Positions 40,689-48,070 of a DNA stretch of 64,000 bases are shown here, piece after piece (position 1 is the stretch's first letter; every line of letters starts with the position of its first letter). Origin of the DNA: VAYN01 sp963702075 (GTDB lineage: Bacteria; Actinomycetota; Thermoleophilia; Solirubrobacterales; 70-9). Below the pieces are notes generated by a model. It saw nothing but the letters and a program-made list of their open reading frames with translations. It made no database searches and was not told where the DNA came from. The translations under genes were made by a program, and so were the position numbers. The DNA lies in the NCBI GenBank assembly GCA_963702075.1, contig OY969703.1, forward strand, positions 1,488,001 to 1,552,000, given 5' to 3'.

Positions 40689-42898
40689 CGCGCTCCTTCG
40701 CCGGCGCCCGCGAGCTGGAGCGGGCCGACCTGCTCGACGCCCCCGTCCACTGGCCCCGCCCGAGCGTCCTCGAGCAGGGCCTCGGCGCGCTGAAAGGCGT
40801 CGGCCCGAAAACCGCCGAAGCCGCGGCCGAGGCGGGCATCCGCACCGTAGGCGACCTCCTCTTCCACGTCCCAAGGCGCCACCGCGACCTCCGCATCCGC
40901 CAACTGGGAGACCTGACGCCGGGAGAGACCGCGACCGTCGCCGTAGAGGTCCAGGGCTCCCAGCCCCGTCCCTTCCGCAAAGGCCGCCTCCGCATGGTCA
41001 GCGTCAAAGTAGGCGACGAATCAGGCCACGTAAGAGCCACCTGGTTCAACCAACCCTGGGTAGCTTCCAAGCTCACCCCTGGGACCGCCCTCCTACTCAC
41101 GGGCAAATACTCCGGCAAAGGCTTCGCCATCCGCGAATGGGAGCTTCTCAGTCCCACCGATCTCGATCCTTCTGCGGGTGGCGAGGGCGCCGGGGACCCC
41201 GAGTATCCCGCGCAGGGGTCCCCGATCAGCCCTCGTCAGGCCCCGCAGCCAGAAACCATGGTCCCGATCCATGGAGCAACCGAGGCAATCCGCCCCCAGC
41301 AAATCCGCGACTGGGCATCCCAAGCAGTGGAGTTGGCCCCAAACGCGATCGAGGGTCTCCCCAGCGAGCTGCGCGCCCGCCGGCAGCTGTCCGCCGTCGG
41401 CGACGCGCTCCGTGTCGTCCATTTCCCGCAGCAAGCCGACGAAGTAGACGAGGCCCGCAAGCGGCTCGGGTTCGAAGAGCTCTTCCTCCACCAGGCCCTG
41501 CTCGCGACCCGCAAGCGCAGCCACCGCACCGCCCGCCCGGCCCCCCGCTTCGGCAAAGCCGGAGAGCCTGTCGCCCGCTGGCTCGACTCGCTGCCCTTCG
41601 AGCCGACCGGCGACCAGCTAAAGGCGTTCGACGAGATCGAGGGCGACCTCGACTCCGGCTCGCCGATGCAGCGGCTGCTGATGGGGGAGGTCGGCTCGGG
41701 CAAGACCGTCGTCGCTCTCTACTCGATGCTGCGGGCGCTCGAAGCCGGCTATCAGGCGACGCTGATGGCGCCGACCGAGACCCTGGCCGAGCAGCACGCG
41801 ATCACCCTTGGCAGGCTGCTCGCCGAAGAGGCGATCCCGTTCGCACTGCTGACCGGCGCGACGCCCGCAGCGAGCCGCCGTCGGGCGCTCGACCAGCTCG
41901 CCTCCGGCGAGCTGGGGCTGATCCTGGGCACCCACGCGCTGATCGAGCCGACGGTGCGCTTCGCCCGCCTCGGCCTCTGCGTGGTCGACGAGCAGCACCG
42001 CTTCGGGGTCTCCCAACGCCGGGCGCTGGACGAGAAGGGGGTGGAGGGGATGGCGCCGCACGTCCTCCACATGACCGCGACGCCGATCCCGCGCACCCTC
42101 TCGCTGACCGAATACGGCGACCTCGACGCCACCGCCCTGCACGAGCTGCCGGCTGGCCGGCAGCCGATCTCGACGCACCTGGTCTCCGAGGAGCAGCGGA
42201 GCGAAGCCTTCGAGTTCCTGCGGCGCCAGCTGCGCGAGGGACGGCAGGCCTTCGTCGTCTGCCCCTTGGTCGGCGAGTCGGAGAAAGTCGCCGGCAAAGC
42301 CGCCGCAGTCGAGGCCGAGCGGCTGCGGGCCGGCGAGCTACGCGAGTTCCGGGTCGGCCTCCTGCACGGGCAGATGCACTCCAACGACAAGGCCGAGGCG
42401 ATGCGCGCCTTCGCCGCCCACGAGACCGACGTCCTGGTCTCGACCACGGTGATCGAGGTCGGGATCGACGTCGCCAACGCAACGGTGATGGTGATCGAGG
42501 GGGCCGAGCGCTTCGGCGTCTCCCAGCTGCACCAGCTGCGCGGCCGGGTCGGCCGCGGCGAGCATCCGAGCCAGTGCCTGCTCTTCGCCGAAGAGGCGGG
42601 CGAGCTGGCCCAGAAACGACTGCAGGCGGTCGCCGGCGAGAGCGATGGCTTCAAGCTGGCCGAGACCGACCTCGAACTGCGCGGCGCCGGGGAGATCCTC
42701 GGCACCCGCCAGAGCGGGCTGCCGCGTTTCGCCGTCGCCAAGCTGCCGGAGGACGGACCGTTGCTGATGGAGGCCCACCGCGAGGTGCTGGCGCTGCTGA
42801 GTTCCCACGGCTCGCTCTCCGATCCCGCCCTCGGTCCGCTGCTCGACGCCGCCCACCGTCGCTTCGGTACCGGCGCGGCCGACCCGATTCCGTTATGA
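40664..42898 (+). CDS. recG: ATP-dependent DNA helicase RecG
   Basis: A 744-residue helicase that remodels stalled forks and Holliday junctions. The N-terminal HhH-like region is GLGALKGVGPKTAEAAAEAG. The wedge (OB-fold) domain covers about residues 60-200. The helicase core has Walker A GEVGSGKTVVAL, DEQHRFGVSQR, TATPIPRTL and QLRGRVGRGEH. A palindrome inserts a segment (GGEGAGDPEYPAQGSP) at about residues 170-195, before MVPIHGATEAI. The GTG start overlaps the fakA-like gene by 25 nt. Confidence 0.94.
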   Translation: MVAPGRPVTRSFAGARELERADLLDAPVHWPRPSVLEQGLGALKGVGPKTAEAAAEAGIRTVGDLLFHVPRRHRDLRIRQLGDLTPGETATVAVEVQGSQPRPFRKGRLRMVSVKVGDESGHVRATWFNQPWVASKLTPGTALLLTGKYSGKGFAIREWELLSPTDLDPSAGGEGAGDPEYPAQGSPISPRQAPQPETMVPIHGATEAIRPQQIRDWASQAVELAPNAIEGLPSELRARRQLSAVGDALRVVHFPQQADEVDEARKRLGFEELFLHQALLATRKRSHRTARPAPRFGKAGEPVARWLDSLPFEPTGDQLKAFDEIEGDLDSGSPMQRLLMGEVGSGKTVVALYSMLRALEAGYQATLMAPTETLAEQHAITLGRLLAEEAIPFALLTGATPAASRRRALDQLASGELGLILGTHALIEPTVRFARLGLCVVDEQHRFGVSQRRALDEKGVEGMAPHVLHMTATPIPRTLSLTEYGDLDATALHELPAGRQPISTHLVSEEQRSEAFEFLRRQLREGRQAFVVCPLVGESEKVAGKAAAVEAERLRAGELREFRVGLLHGQMHSNDKAEAMRAFAAHETDVLVSTTVIEVGIDVANATVMVIEGAERFGVSQLHQLRGRVGRGEHPSQCLLFAEEAGELAQKRLQAVAGESDGFKLAETDLELRGAGEILGTRQSGLPRFAVAKLPEDGPLLMEAHREVLALLSSHGSLSDPALGPLLDAAHRRFGTGAADPIPL
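41172..41248. repeat. 77-nt imperfect palindrome inside recG
   Basis: CGGGGACCCC (41191-41200) and GGGGTCCCCG (41215-41224) form a 10-bp stem with a 14-nt loop. CGAGGGC/GCCCTCG and CTGCGGG/CCCGCAG extend it outward through small internal loops. It encodes Gly/Pro-rich residues at the edge of the wedge domain. Confidence 0.7.
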
Positions 42899-42908
42899 GA
42901 ACTCTCTT

Positions 42909-43454
42909 ATGAGGGTCATCGCCGGAGAGCTAAAAGGGCAGCGGCTGGTCGCGCCGCGTGGCTGGAAGGTGCGCCCGACCTCCGACCGCGTTCGCGAGGC
43001 GATCTTCTCCGCCCTCGGCGAGCGCGTCGTCGGCGCCCGCGTGCTCGACCTCTACTGCGGTACCGGCGCCCTCGCGATCGAGGCGCTTTCCCGCGGCGCC
43101 GATCGCGCCGTCCTCGTCGACCAGGACACCAGGCCCGCGCTCGGCAACGTGCAGCGACTTGGACTCGCTGACCGGACCGAGCTGGTGAAGACCGACGCCG
43201 GCCGCTGGCTGGGCAATGTTTCAGCCGCGGATGCAGCGGGAAAGTTCGATCTGGTCTTTGTAGACGCCCCGTATAAACTCGCCGACCGCGTGTCTGACGT
43301 CCTCAACCAACACCTGCCCGGAGTGATCGCCGAAGGCGGTCGCGCCATCGTCGAGAGCGGCGCCCGCCGGCCACTGCGAGTCGACTCGCTGGAGCCGCTG
43401 CGCCAGCGCCGCTACGGCGCCGCCGACGTCGCCATTTACGGAGCGGGCGAGTGA
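42909..43454 (+). CDS. rsmD: 16S rRNA (guanine-966-N2)-methyltransferase RsmD
   Basis: A 181-residue SAM methyltransferase. MRVIAGELKGQRLVAPRG and RPTSDRVREAIFSALG are the family N-terminus; VLDLYCGTGALAIEALSRGA is the SAM site. The catalytic motif reads FVDAPY rather than the usual DPPY, a substitution at the second position worth noting. The coaD GTG overlaps its stop (GTGA), a conserved rsmD-coaD pairing. Confidence 0.93.
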   Translation: MRVIAGELKGQRLVAPRGWKVRPTSDRVREAIFSALGERVVGARVLDLYCGTGALAIEALSRGADRAVLVDQDTRPALGNVQRLGLADRTELVKTDAGRWLGNVSAADAAGKFDLVFVDAPYKLADRVSDVLNQHLPGVIAEGGRAIVESGARRPLRVDSLEPLRQRRYGAADVAIYGAGE

Positions 43455-43951
43455 GCGAGCGCAACGGGACGGTCGTCTGTCCGGGCAGCTACGACCCGGT
43501 CACCAACGGCCACATCGACATCATCACCCGCACCTCGCGGGTCTTCGATCGCGTCGTCGTCGGCGTCGTCAACAACCCGATCCGCAAGCAGAAAACGCTG
43601 TTCACGGCCGAGGAGCGCATGGGCCTCATCGAAGAGGCAACCGCCGACCTCGCCAACGTCGAGGTGCAAATCTTCGCCAACCTCCTCGTCGAGTTCGCCC
43701 GCGAAAACGGCGCCAAGGCGATCGTCAAGGGAATGCGGGCGATCTCCGACTTCGAGTACGAGTTCGAGATGGCTCAGCTCAACCGCAAGCTCGACCCGGG
43801 GATCGAGAGCATCTACGTGATCGCCCAGGCCCAGTACAGCTTCCTCTCGTCCACCGGGGTGAAGGAGATGGCCACCTTCGGCGGCGACGTCTCCGACCTC
43901 GTACCAGCGCCCGTCGCCACGGCGCTGGCTGACCGCCTGGGCGGTAGGTAG
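43451..43951 (+). CDS. coaD: Pantetheine-phosphate adenylyltransferase
   Basis: A 166-residue enzyme forming dephospho-CoA from phosphopantetheine and ATP. The nucleotidyltransferase motif GSYDPVTNGHIDII contains the catalytic TNGH histidine. KGMRAISDFEYEFEMAQLN and FLSSTGVKEMA (the ISSTxVKE motif) follow. The start is GTG overlapping rsmD. Confidence 0.97.
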   Translation: MSERNGTVVCPGSYDPVTNGHIDIITRTSRVFDRVVVGVVNNPIRKQKTLFTAEERMGLIEEATADLANVEVQIFANLLVEFARENGAKAIVKGMRAISDFEYEFEMAQLNRKLDPGIESIYVIAQAQYSFLSSTGVKEMATFGGDVSDLVPAPVATALADRLGGR

Positions 43952-44058
43952 GCTGTGGAAGACCGGTCAGTCCAAGTGGGCGCCGCCTTGCAAAAAACGG
44001 CCATTTCGAACCCATCCGCACCAAAACCCCCGCATACACGTAGGCTTACGACCTGAAA

Positions 44059-44538
44059 ATGGACGTACTGGTCCTCATTGACAAGCTGGACGACGTCGTC
44101 CACAACGCCCGTCCCGTCCCCCTGACGGATCAGGTGCGCGTGGACCGCGAGGAGATCTATGACCTCCTCGATCAGATGCGTGCCACGATCCCCGAGGAGA
44201 TCAAGCAGGCGCGCTGGATCGTCAAGGAGCGCCAGGAGATGTTGGCGGAGGCCAAACGCGAGGCCGAGCGGATCGTCCGCGAGGCCCGCGAGCAGCAGGC
44301 CCGCCTGATCTCCGACGAGGAGGTCACCAAGCAGGCCGAGCGCGCCGCCGACGAGATCGTCGAGGACGCCCGTACCCGCGAGCGCGAAATCCGCCTCGGC
44401 GCCGAGGACTACGCCGACGAGATCCTCAACACCCTCGAAGTGAACCTGCAGAAGTTCCTCGCCGCCGTACAGCGCGGCCGCGACCGGCTCGCCGGCCGCG
44501 AGGAGGAACCGCAGCCTGAGCTGGACCAAGCTCCATAA
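44059..44538 (+). CDS. Coiled-coil protein, SepIVA/DivIVA-like
   Basis: A 159-residue, largely helical protein. LIDKLDDVVHNARPVPLTDQ at the N-terminus is followed by a long heptad-like charged coiled coil (KERQEMLAEAKREAERIVRE). It resembles the SepIVA/DivIVA-like protein found next to coaD in mycobacteria, which acts in division and cell-envelope growth; the assignment rests on location and the N-terminal motif. TAGGCT at 44041-44046 lies 12 nt upstream. A large hairpin element begins at its stop codon. Confidence 0.75.
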   Translation: MDVLVLIDKLDDVVHNARPVPLTDQVRVDREEIYDLLDQMRATIPEEIKQARWIVKERQEMLAEAKREAERIVREAREQQARLISDEEVTKQAERAADEIVEDARTREREIRLGAEDYADEILNTLEVNLQKFLAAVQRGRDRLAGREEEPQPELDQAP

Positions 44539-44637
44539 GCGCTGGGGAGGGGCCGGGTGTGCCTCTCCAGACACCACTCGCCAATGGCTCGTGGTTGAGT
44601 GTCTGGCGAGGGACACCCGATCCCCCAGTCAGGCGCT
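44538..44637. repeat. Family-A hairpin element, copy 1
   Basis: A long hairpin (about 44542-44573 with 44600-44628, extended by GCGC at the edges) between convergent genes. The 45-nt core 44562-44606 is identical to 50456-50500. The inner loop folds as CCAC-tc-GCCA-a-TGGC-tc-GTGG. The outer arms differ from copy 2 but remain self-complementary. Confidence 0.9.
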
Positions 44638-45151
44638 AGTCGAGCTTTAGGTCTTTGAGAGCTGACCACCTTGGGTCGGTGGCGGTCTCGTGCTCGTGGG
44701 GATTGTCGTTGAGGCTCTCGCCGCAGACGGGGCAGAGGCCGGCGCAGTCGGGGCGGCAGAGGATGCGGGTGGGGAGGGCGAGGATGGTTGCGTCGTGGGC
44801 CCAGCGGCCGATGTCGAGCTCGTCGTCGTCGACGTAGGGGCTGCGCAGTTCCGGGTCGTCGGTCCCGGCCTGGTCGATCTCGCGGGCCTCGACCTCGAGG
44901 TCGAGCTGCCCCGGCTCGAGGCAGCGCATGCACGGTCCCTCCAGGTGGACCGGGAGCTCGAGGCGGAAGGCGAAGCCGTTGCTGGGGCGGGAGACCTCGA
45001 GCCGCACCGTCGGCGCCCACGGCTCGGGCTTGTAGGTCTGGCCGGCCAGCTCGAACGGCTCGAGCGCGACCGCAACCTCCAGCCGCTTGCCCTCGCCATG
45101 GGCCAGCGAGAGGCGCGATAGATCGATGATCGTCATCGGCGCTTGCGCCAT
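44636..45151 (-). CDS. yceD: YceD/DUF177 family protein
   Basis: A 171-residue protein of the family usually found upstream of rpmF, linked to 23S rRNA or ribosome maturation. It has LELPVHLEGPCMRCLEPGQL and the C-terminal cysteines in LCRPDCAGLCPVCGESLNDNPH. Here it is on the opposite strand and separated from rpmF by a methyltransferase gene, breaking the usual yceD-rpmF-plsX order. An internal ATG (MTIIDLSRL) is an alternative start. Confidence 0.9.
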   Translation of the reverse strand: MAQAPMTIIDLSRLSLAHGEGKRLEVAVALEPFELAGQTYKPEPWAPTVRLEVSRPSNGFAFRLELPVHLEGPCMRCLEPGQLDLEVEAREIDQAGTDDPELRSPYVDDDELDIGRWAHDATILALPTRILCRPDCAGLCPVCGESLNDNPHEHETATDPRWSALKDLKLD

Positions 45152-45207
45152 TTCCGCACCTCCGCTGCGTCGGGACTTACGATGGACGACCCCACCGAGG
45201 TTACGGA

Positions 45208-45744
45208 ATGGCGCAATTCCACTGGAAACCAGACACCTATTCGGAGCTGATCCGCTCCGAGGTCCCCCGCTACGACGAGCTGCAGGAGCAGGCGATCGCG
45301 GCGATTCCGTTCCCGCCCGAGCGGGTGCTGGAGCTGGGGATGGGGACGGGGGAAACGACCCGCCGCCTGATCGAGGCTTATCCAGACGCCTGGGTGATCG
45401 GTCTCGACGCCAGCGCCGACATGGTCTTCCGGGCGCGCGAGAACTACGACGACGTGCAGCTGGCGCGGATGGAGGACCCCCTGCCCGAGGGTCCCTGGGA
45501 CCTCGTGATCGGCGTCCTCTCGATCCACCACCTGCGCGCCGAGCAGAAGCAGAACCTCTTCCGCCAGGTCCGCGAGCACGCCCGCGCGTTCGTGATCGGG
45601 GACATCGTCAAGGCTGACGTGCAGGTGGCTCCGATTGACGAGGGTTATGACTTTCCCGAGACGGCACCTGACTTAGCAAGCTGGTCCGGCGGCGAGATCA
45701 CCTGGCAGGCCGACGACTTGGCAGTTATCCGAGCTATCCACTGA
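45208..45744 (+). CDS. Class I SAM-dependent methyltransferase
   Basis: A 178-residue protein with the SAM motif VLELGMGTGETTRRLIEAYP, the motif II aspartate in VIGLDASADMVFRARENY, and LVIGVLSIHHLRAEQKQN. The N-terminus (FHWKPDTYSELIRSEVPRY) suggests a small-molecule methyltransferase, but the substrate is unknown. It is divergent from yceD and lies upstream of rpmF. Confidence 0.82.
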   Translation: MAQFHWKPDTYSELIRSEVPRYDELQEQAIAAIPFPPERVLELGMGTGETTRRLIEAYPDAWVIGLDASADMVFRARENYDDVQLARMEDPLPEGPWDLVIGVLSIHHLRAEQKQNLFRQVREHARAFVIGDIVKADVQVAPIDEGYDFPETAPDLASWSGGEITWQADDLAVIRAIH

Positions 45745-45770
45745 GGGGTCCCGACCTCTCCCCAACCCGC

Positions 45771-45786
45771 TAACCTTCCGCGACTC
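45771..45786 (+). promoter_or_regulatory. Promoter of rpmF with conserved ribosomal-protein motif
   Basis: TAACCT followed by TCCGCGACTC and the ATG; closely similar to the promoter-start strings of rpmB and rplS. Confidence 0.45.
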
Positions 45787-45996
45787 ATGGCCGTCCCGAA
45801 GAAGAGAACTTCCAGCGCTCGACGCGACAAGCGGCGGGCGCAGCACAAGGCTGGGAAGCCGAACTTGAATCGCTGCCCGAAATGTCACGAGCCGCGACTG
45901 CCGCACCGGGTTTGCCCGAACTGCGGTACCTACGCCGGCCGTGAGGTCGTCGCGCAGCGGATCGCCGATCCGACCGCGCCTCACACGCACGAGTAG
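45787..45996 (+). CDS. rpmF: 50S ribosomal protein L32
   Basis: A 69-residue ribosomal protein starting MAVPKKRTSSARRDKRRAQH. It is the zinc form with CPKCHEPRLPHRVCPNCGTY. It is followed 3 nt later by plsX, the typical rpmF-plsX order. Confidence 0.96.
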   Translation: MAVPKKRTSSARRDKRRAQHKAGKPNLNRCPKCHEPRLPHRVCPNCGTYAGREVVAQRIADPTAPHTHE

Positions 45997-45999
45997 ATC

Positions 46000-47028
46000 G
46001 TGGCGCTCGGGCGCTCGGTGACCGTTGCCCTCGATGGCTACGGGGCGGAGCAGGGGTTCGACGTGCTCGCGGAAGGTGCGCGGTTGGCTGCGGCCGACGG
46101 CATCGGCGTGCGGGTCTTCGGGCCGCGGCGGGCGCTCGGGCTGAGCGGTGTCGAGGGCGTCGAGGTAGTCGACACCGCCGATTCCATCGCCAACGACGAG
46201 GACCCGGTCCCCGCCGTGCGGGCAAAGAAAGGGGCCTCGGTCGTTTGCGCCGCTCGCGACGTCGCCGAGGGCAGCTCGGCGGCGCTGGTCAGCTGCGGGT
46301 CGACCGGGGCGACGATGGCCGCCGCGACCTTCGGCCTGCGCCGGCTCAAGGGCGTGCAGCGGCCGGCGCTGGCGGTCCAGGTCCCCGTCCCGGGCAAACC
46401 GGTCCTCTTCCTCGACGTCGGCGCCAACGTCGAGGTCCGCGCCCAGCACCTCGTCCAGTTCGCCTTCCTCGGCGCCGCCTTCAGCGCCGCCGTCCTCGAC
46501 GTCCGCGACCCCTCGGTCGGGCTGCTGACCGTCGGGGAGGAGTCGGGCAAGGGGCGCGAGGAGGTGGTCGAGGCGCACCGCCTGCTCAGTCAGGCGCCGG
46601 GAATCCGCTTCGTCGGAAACGTCGAGGGGCGCGACCTCCCGGCCGCCAAGGTCGACGTCGTCGTCACCGACGGCTTCACCGGCAACGTCTCGCTGAAGCT
46701 GCTCGAGGGGACGGCGAAGACCGTCGCGAGCGCCGTCGGCGACGCCGCTCGCTCCAATCCCATCGCCACGCTCGGCGGCCTGCTGCTGAAACCGGCGCTG
46801 AACGGGCTGCGGCGCGAGCTGCACCCCGACACCACCGGCGGCGCGATCCTGCTCGGCCTGCGCGGAATCGCCGTCGTCGGCCACGGCAGCTCTGGTCCTG
46901 AGGGCATCGCCAACGCCGTCCGCCTCGCCGCCCGCTGCGCCGAGGTCGACGCCGTCGGCCGCACCGCCGCCTTGCTCGCCGAGGGCGGTGTCGGCCGCGG
47001 CGCCCTCGCCGCCGACGGCGCCGCGTAA
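46000..47028 (+). CDS. plsX: Phosphate acyltransferase PlsX
   Basis: A 342-residue enzyme making acyl-phosphate from acyl-ACP for phospholipid synthesis. Motifs are LVSCGSTGATMAAATFGLRR, VLFLDVGANVEVRAQHLVQF, GLLTVGEESGKGRE and VVTDGFTGNVSLKLLEG. The usual N-terminal DGMGGD is altered to ALDGYGAEQG, missing the expected residues after DG. The start is GTG. acpP follows 36 nt later. Confidence 0.93.
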   Translation: MALGRSVTVALDGYGAEQGFDVLAEGARLAAADGIGVRVFGPRRALGLSGVEGVEVVDTADSIANDEDPVPAVRAKKGASVVCAARDVAEGSSAALVSCGSTGATMAAATFGLRRLKGVQRPALAVQVPVPGKPVLFLDVGANVEVRAQHLVQFAFLGAAFSAAVLDVRDPSVGLLTVGEESGKGREEVVEAHRLLSQAPGIRFVGNVEGRDLPAAKVDVVVTDGFTGNVSLKLLEGTAKTVASAVGDAARSNPIATLGGLLLKPALNGLRRELHPDTTGGAILLGLRGIAVVGHGSSGPEGIANAVRLAARCAEVDAVGRTAALLAEGGVGRGALAADGAA

Positions 47029-47064
47029 CGGCCGTGATAGCTCCGTGATAAACACAGTCGGTAG

Positions 47065-47310
47065 ATGACGCGCGAGGAAGTCCTCACCCTGGTGCGCGAG
47101 CACCTCGCCGAGGAGCTCGAAATCGACATCGGGCGGATCGACGAGGCGACCCGCTTCAAGGAGGATCTCGACGCCGACTCGCTCGACCTCTACGAGCTGG
47201 TGATGGAGCTGGAGGACCGCTACGGGGTCAGCGTCAGCGAGGAGCAGGCGACCCACATCAAGACGGTCGGCGACGCGGTCGGCTTCGTCATCGAGCGCGC
47301 GCCCGCCTGA
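47065..47310 (+). CDS. acpP: Acyl carrier protein
   Basis: An 81-residue acidic protein. The phosphopantetheine attachment serine lies in DLDADSLDLYELVMELEDRY. It carries fatty acyl chains for PlsX and the fatty acid synthase. plsX-acpP-rnc is a conserved order. Confidence 0.96.
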   Translation: MTREEVLTLVREHLAEELEIDIGRIDEATRFKEDLDADSLDLYELVMELEDRYGVSVSEEQATHIKTVGDAVGFVIERAPA

Positions 47311-47314
47311 GCCC

Positions 47315-48010
47315 TTGGCGACGGAGCAGGACTCAGCCGTTGCCGCCCTCTCGGCCCTGATCGCCGAGCTCCCCGACGATCTGCGCCGCCAGGCGCTGAC
47401 CCACTCTTCCTGGACCGAGCGTCGCATCGACTCCTTCGAGCGCCTCGCCTTCCTCGGCGACAGCGTCCTCGGCCTCGCCGTCGCGACCAACGTCTTCGAG
47501 AACTTCGAGAAGCTGGCGGCGGGCGGCCTGACCAAGGTTCACAACCAAGCCGTCAGCGGCGTTTCCTGCGCCGACGTCGGCCTCCAGCTCGGGGTGTCGG
47601 AGATGCTGCGGGCGAACGAGCCGGAGGAGTTCGTCGGTGCGATCCCGGCCGAGATCCTGCTCGAAGGCGGCCGGCCGCTGCCGGAGGCGACCGAGGCGTT
47701 GATCGGCGCCTGCTATGTCGCCTTCGGCTTCGAGCGCACCGCTGCGGCGGTAGCCGAGGCCTTCGAACCGCGGATCGAGCTCGCCTCCGAGACCCGGATC
47801 GACTTCAAGTCCGCTTTGCAGGAGCTTTTGGCCCGGCGCGGGGCGCGCGTAACCTACGAGGTGGTCGCGGCGACGGGCCCCCCGCACCGGCGAACCTTCG
47901 AGGTGGTCGCGATCGTCGATTCCGAGCAGGTCGGTACGGGAAAAGGGCGGAGCAAGAAGGCGGCGGAGCAGATTGCCGCCGAGGAGGCTTTGGCGCATCT
48001 TGGGGGTTAA
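47315..48010 (+). CDS. rnc: Ribonuclease III
   Basis: A 231-residue dsRNA endonuclease. The signature ERLAFLGDSVLGLAVATNVF (residues 43-62) contains the catalytic residues; LPEATEALIGACYVAFGFE carries the second acidic cluster. A dsRNA-binding domain follows from about residue 160 (DFKSALQELLARRGARVTYEV). The start is TTG, 4 nt after acpP. It is a plausible processor of the many strong hairpins in this genome. Confidence 0.95.
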   Translation: MATEQDSAVAALSALIAELPDDLRRQALTHSSWTERRIDSFERLAFLGDSVLGLAVATNVFENFEKLAAGGLTKVHNQAVSGVSCADVGLQLGVSEMLRANEPEEFVGAIPAEILLEGGRPLPEATEALIGACYVAFGFERTAAAVAEAFEPRIELASETRIDFKSALQELLARRGARVTYEVVAATGPPHRRTFEVVAIVDSEQVGTGKGRSKKAAEQIAAEEALAHLGG

Positions 48011-48070
48011 TCGCCCCGCCTTTGCGTCCGAGCCGAGCGGCAGCCTTTGGGGGATGCAAGGAGCGCGCGG

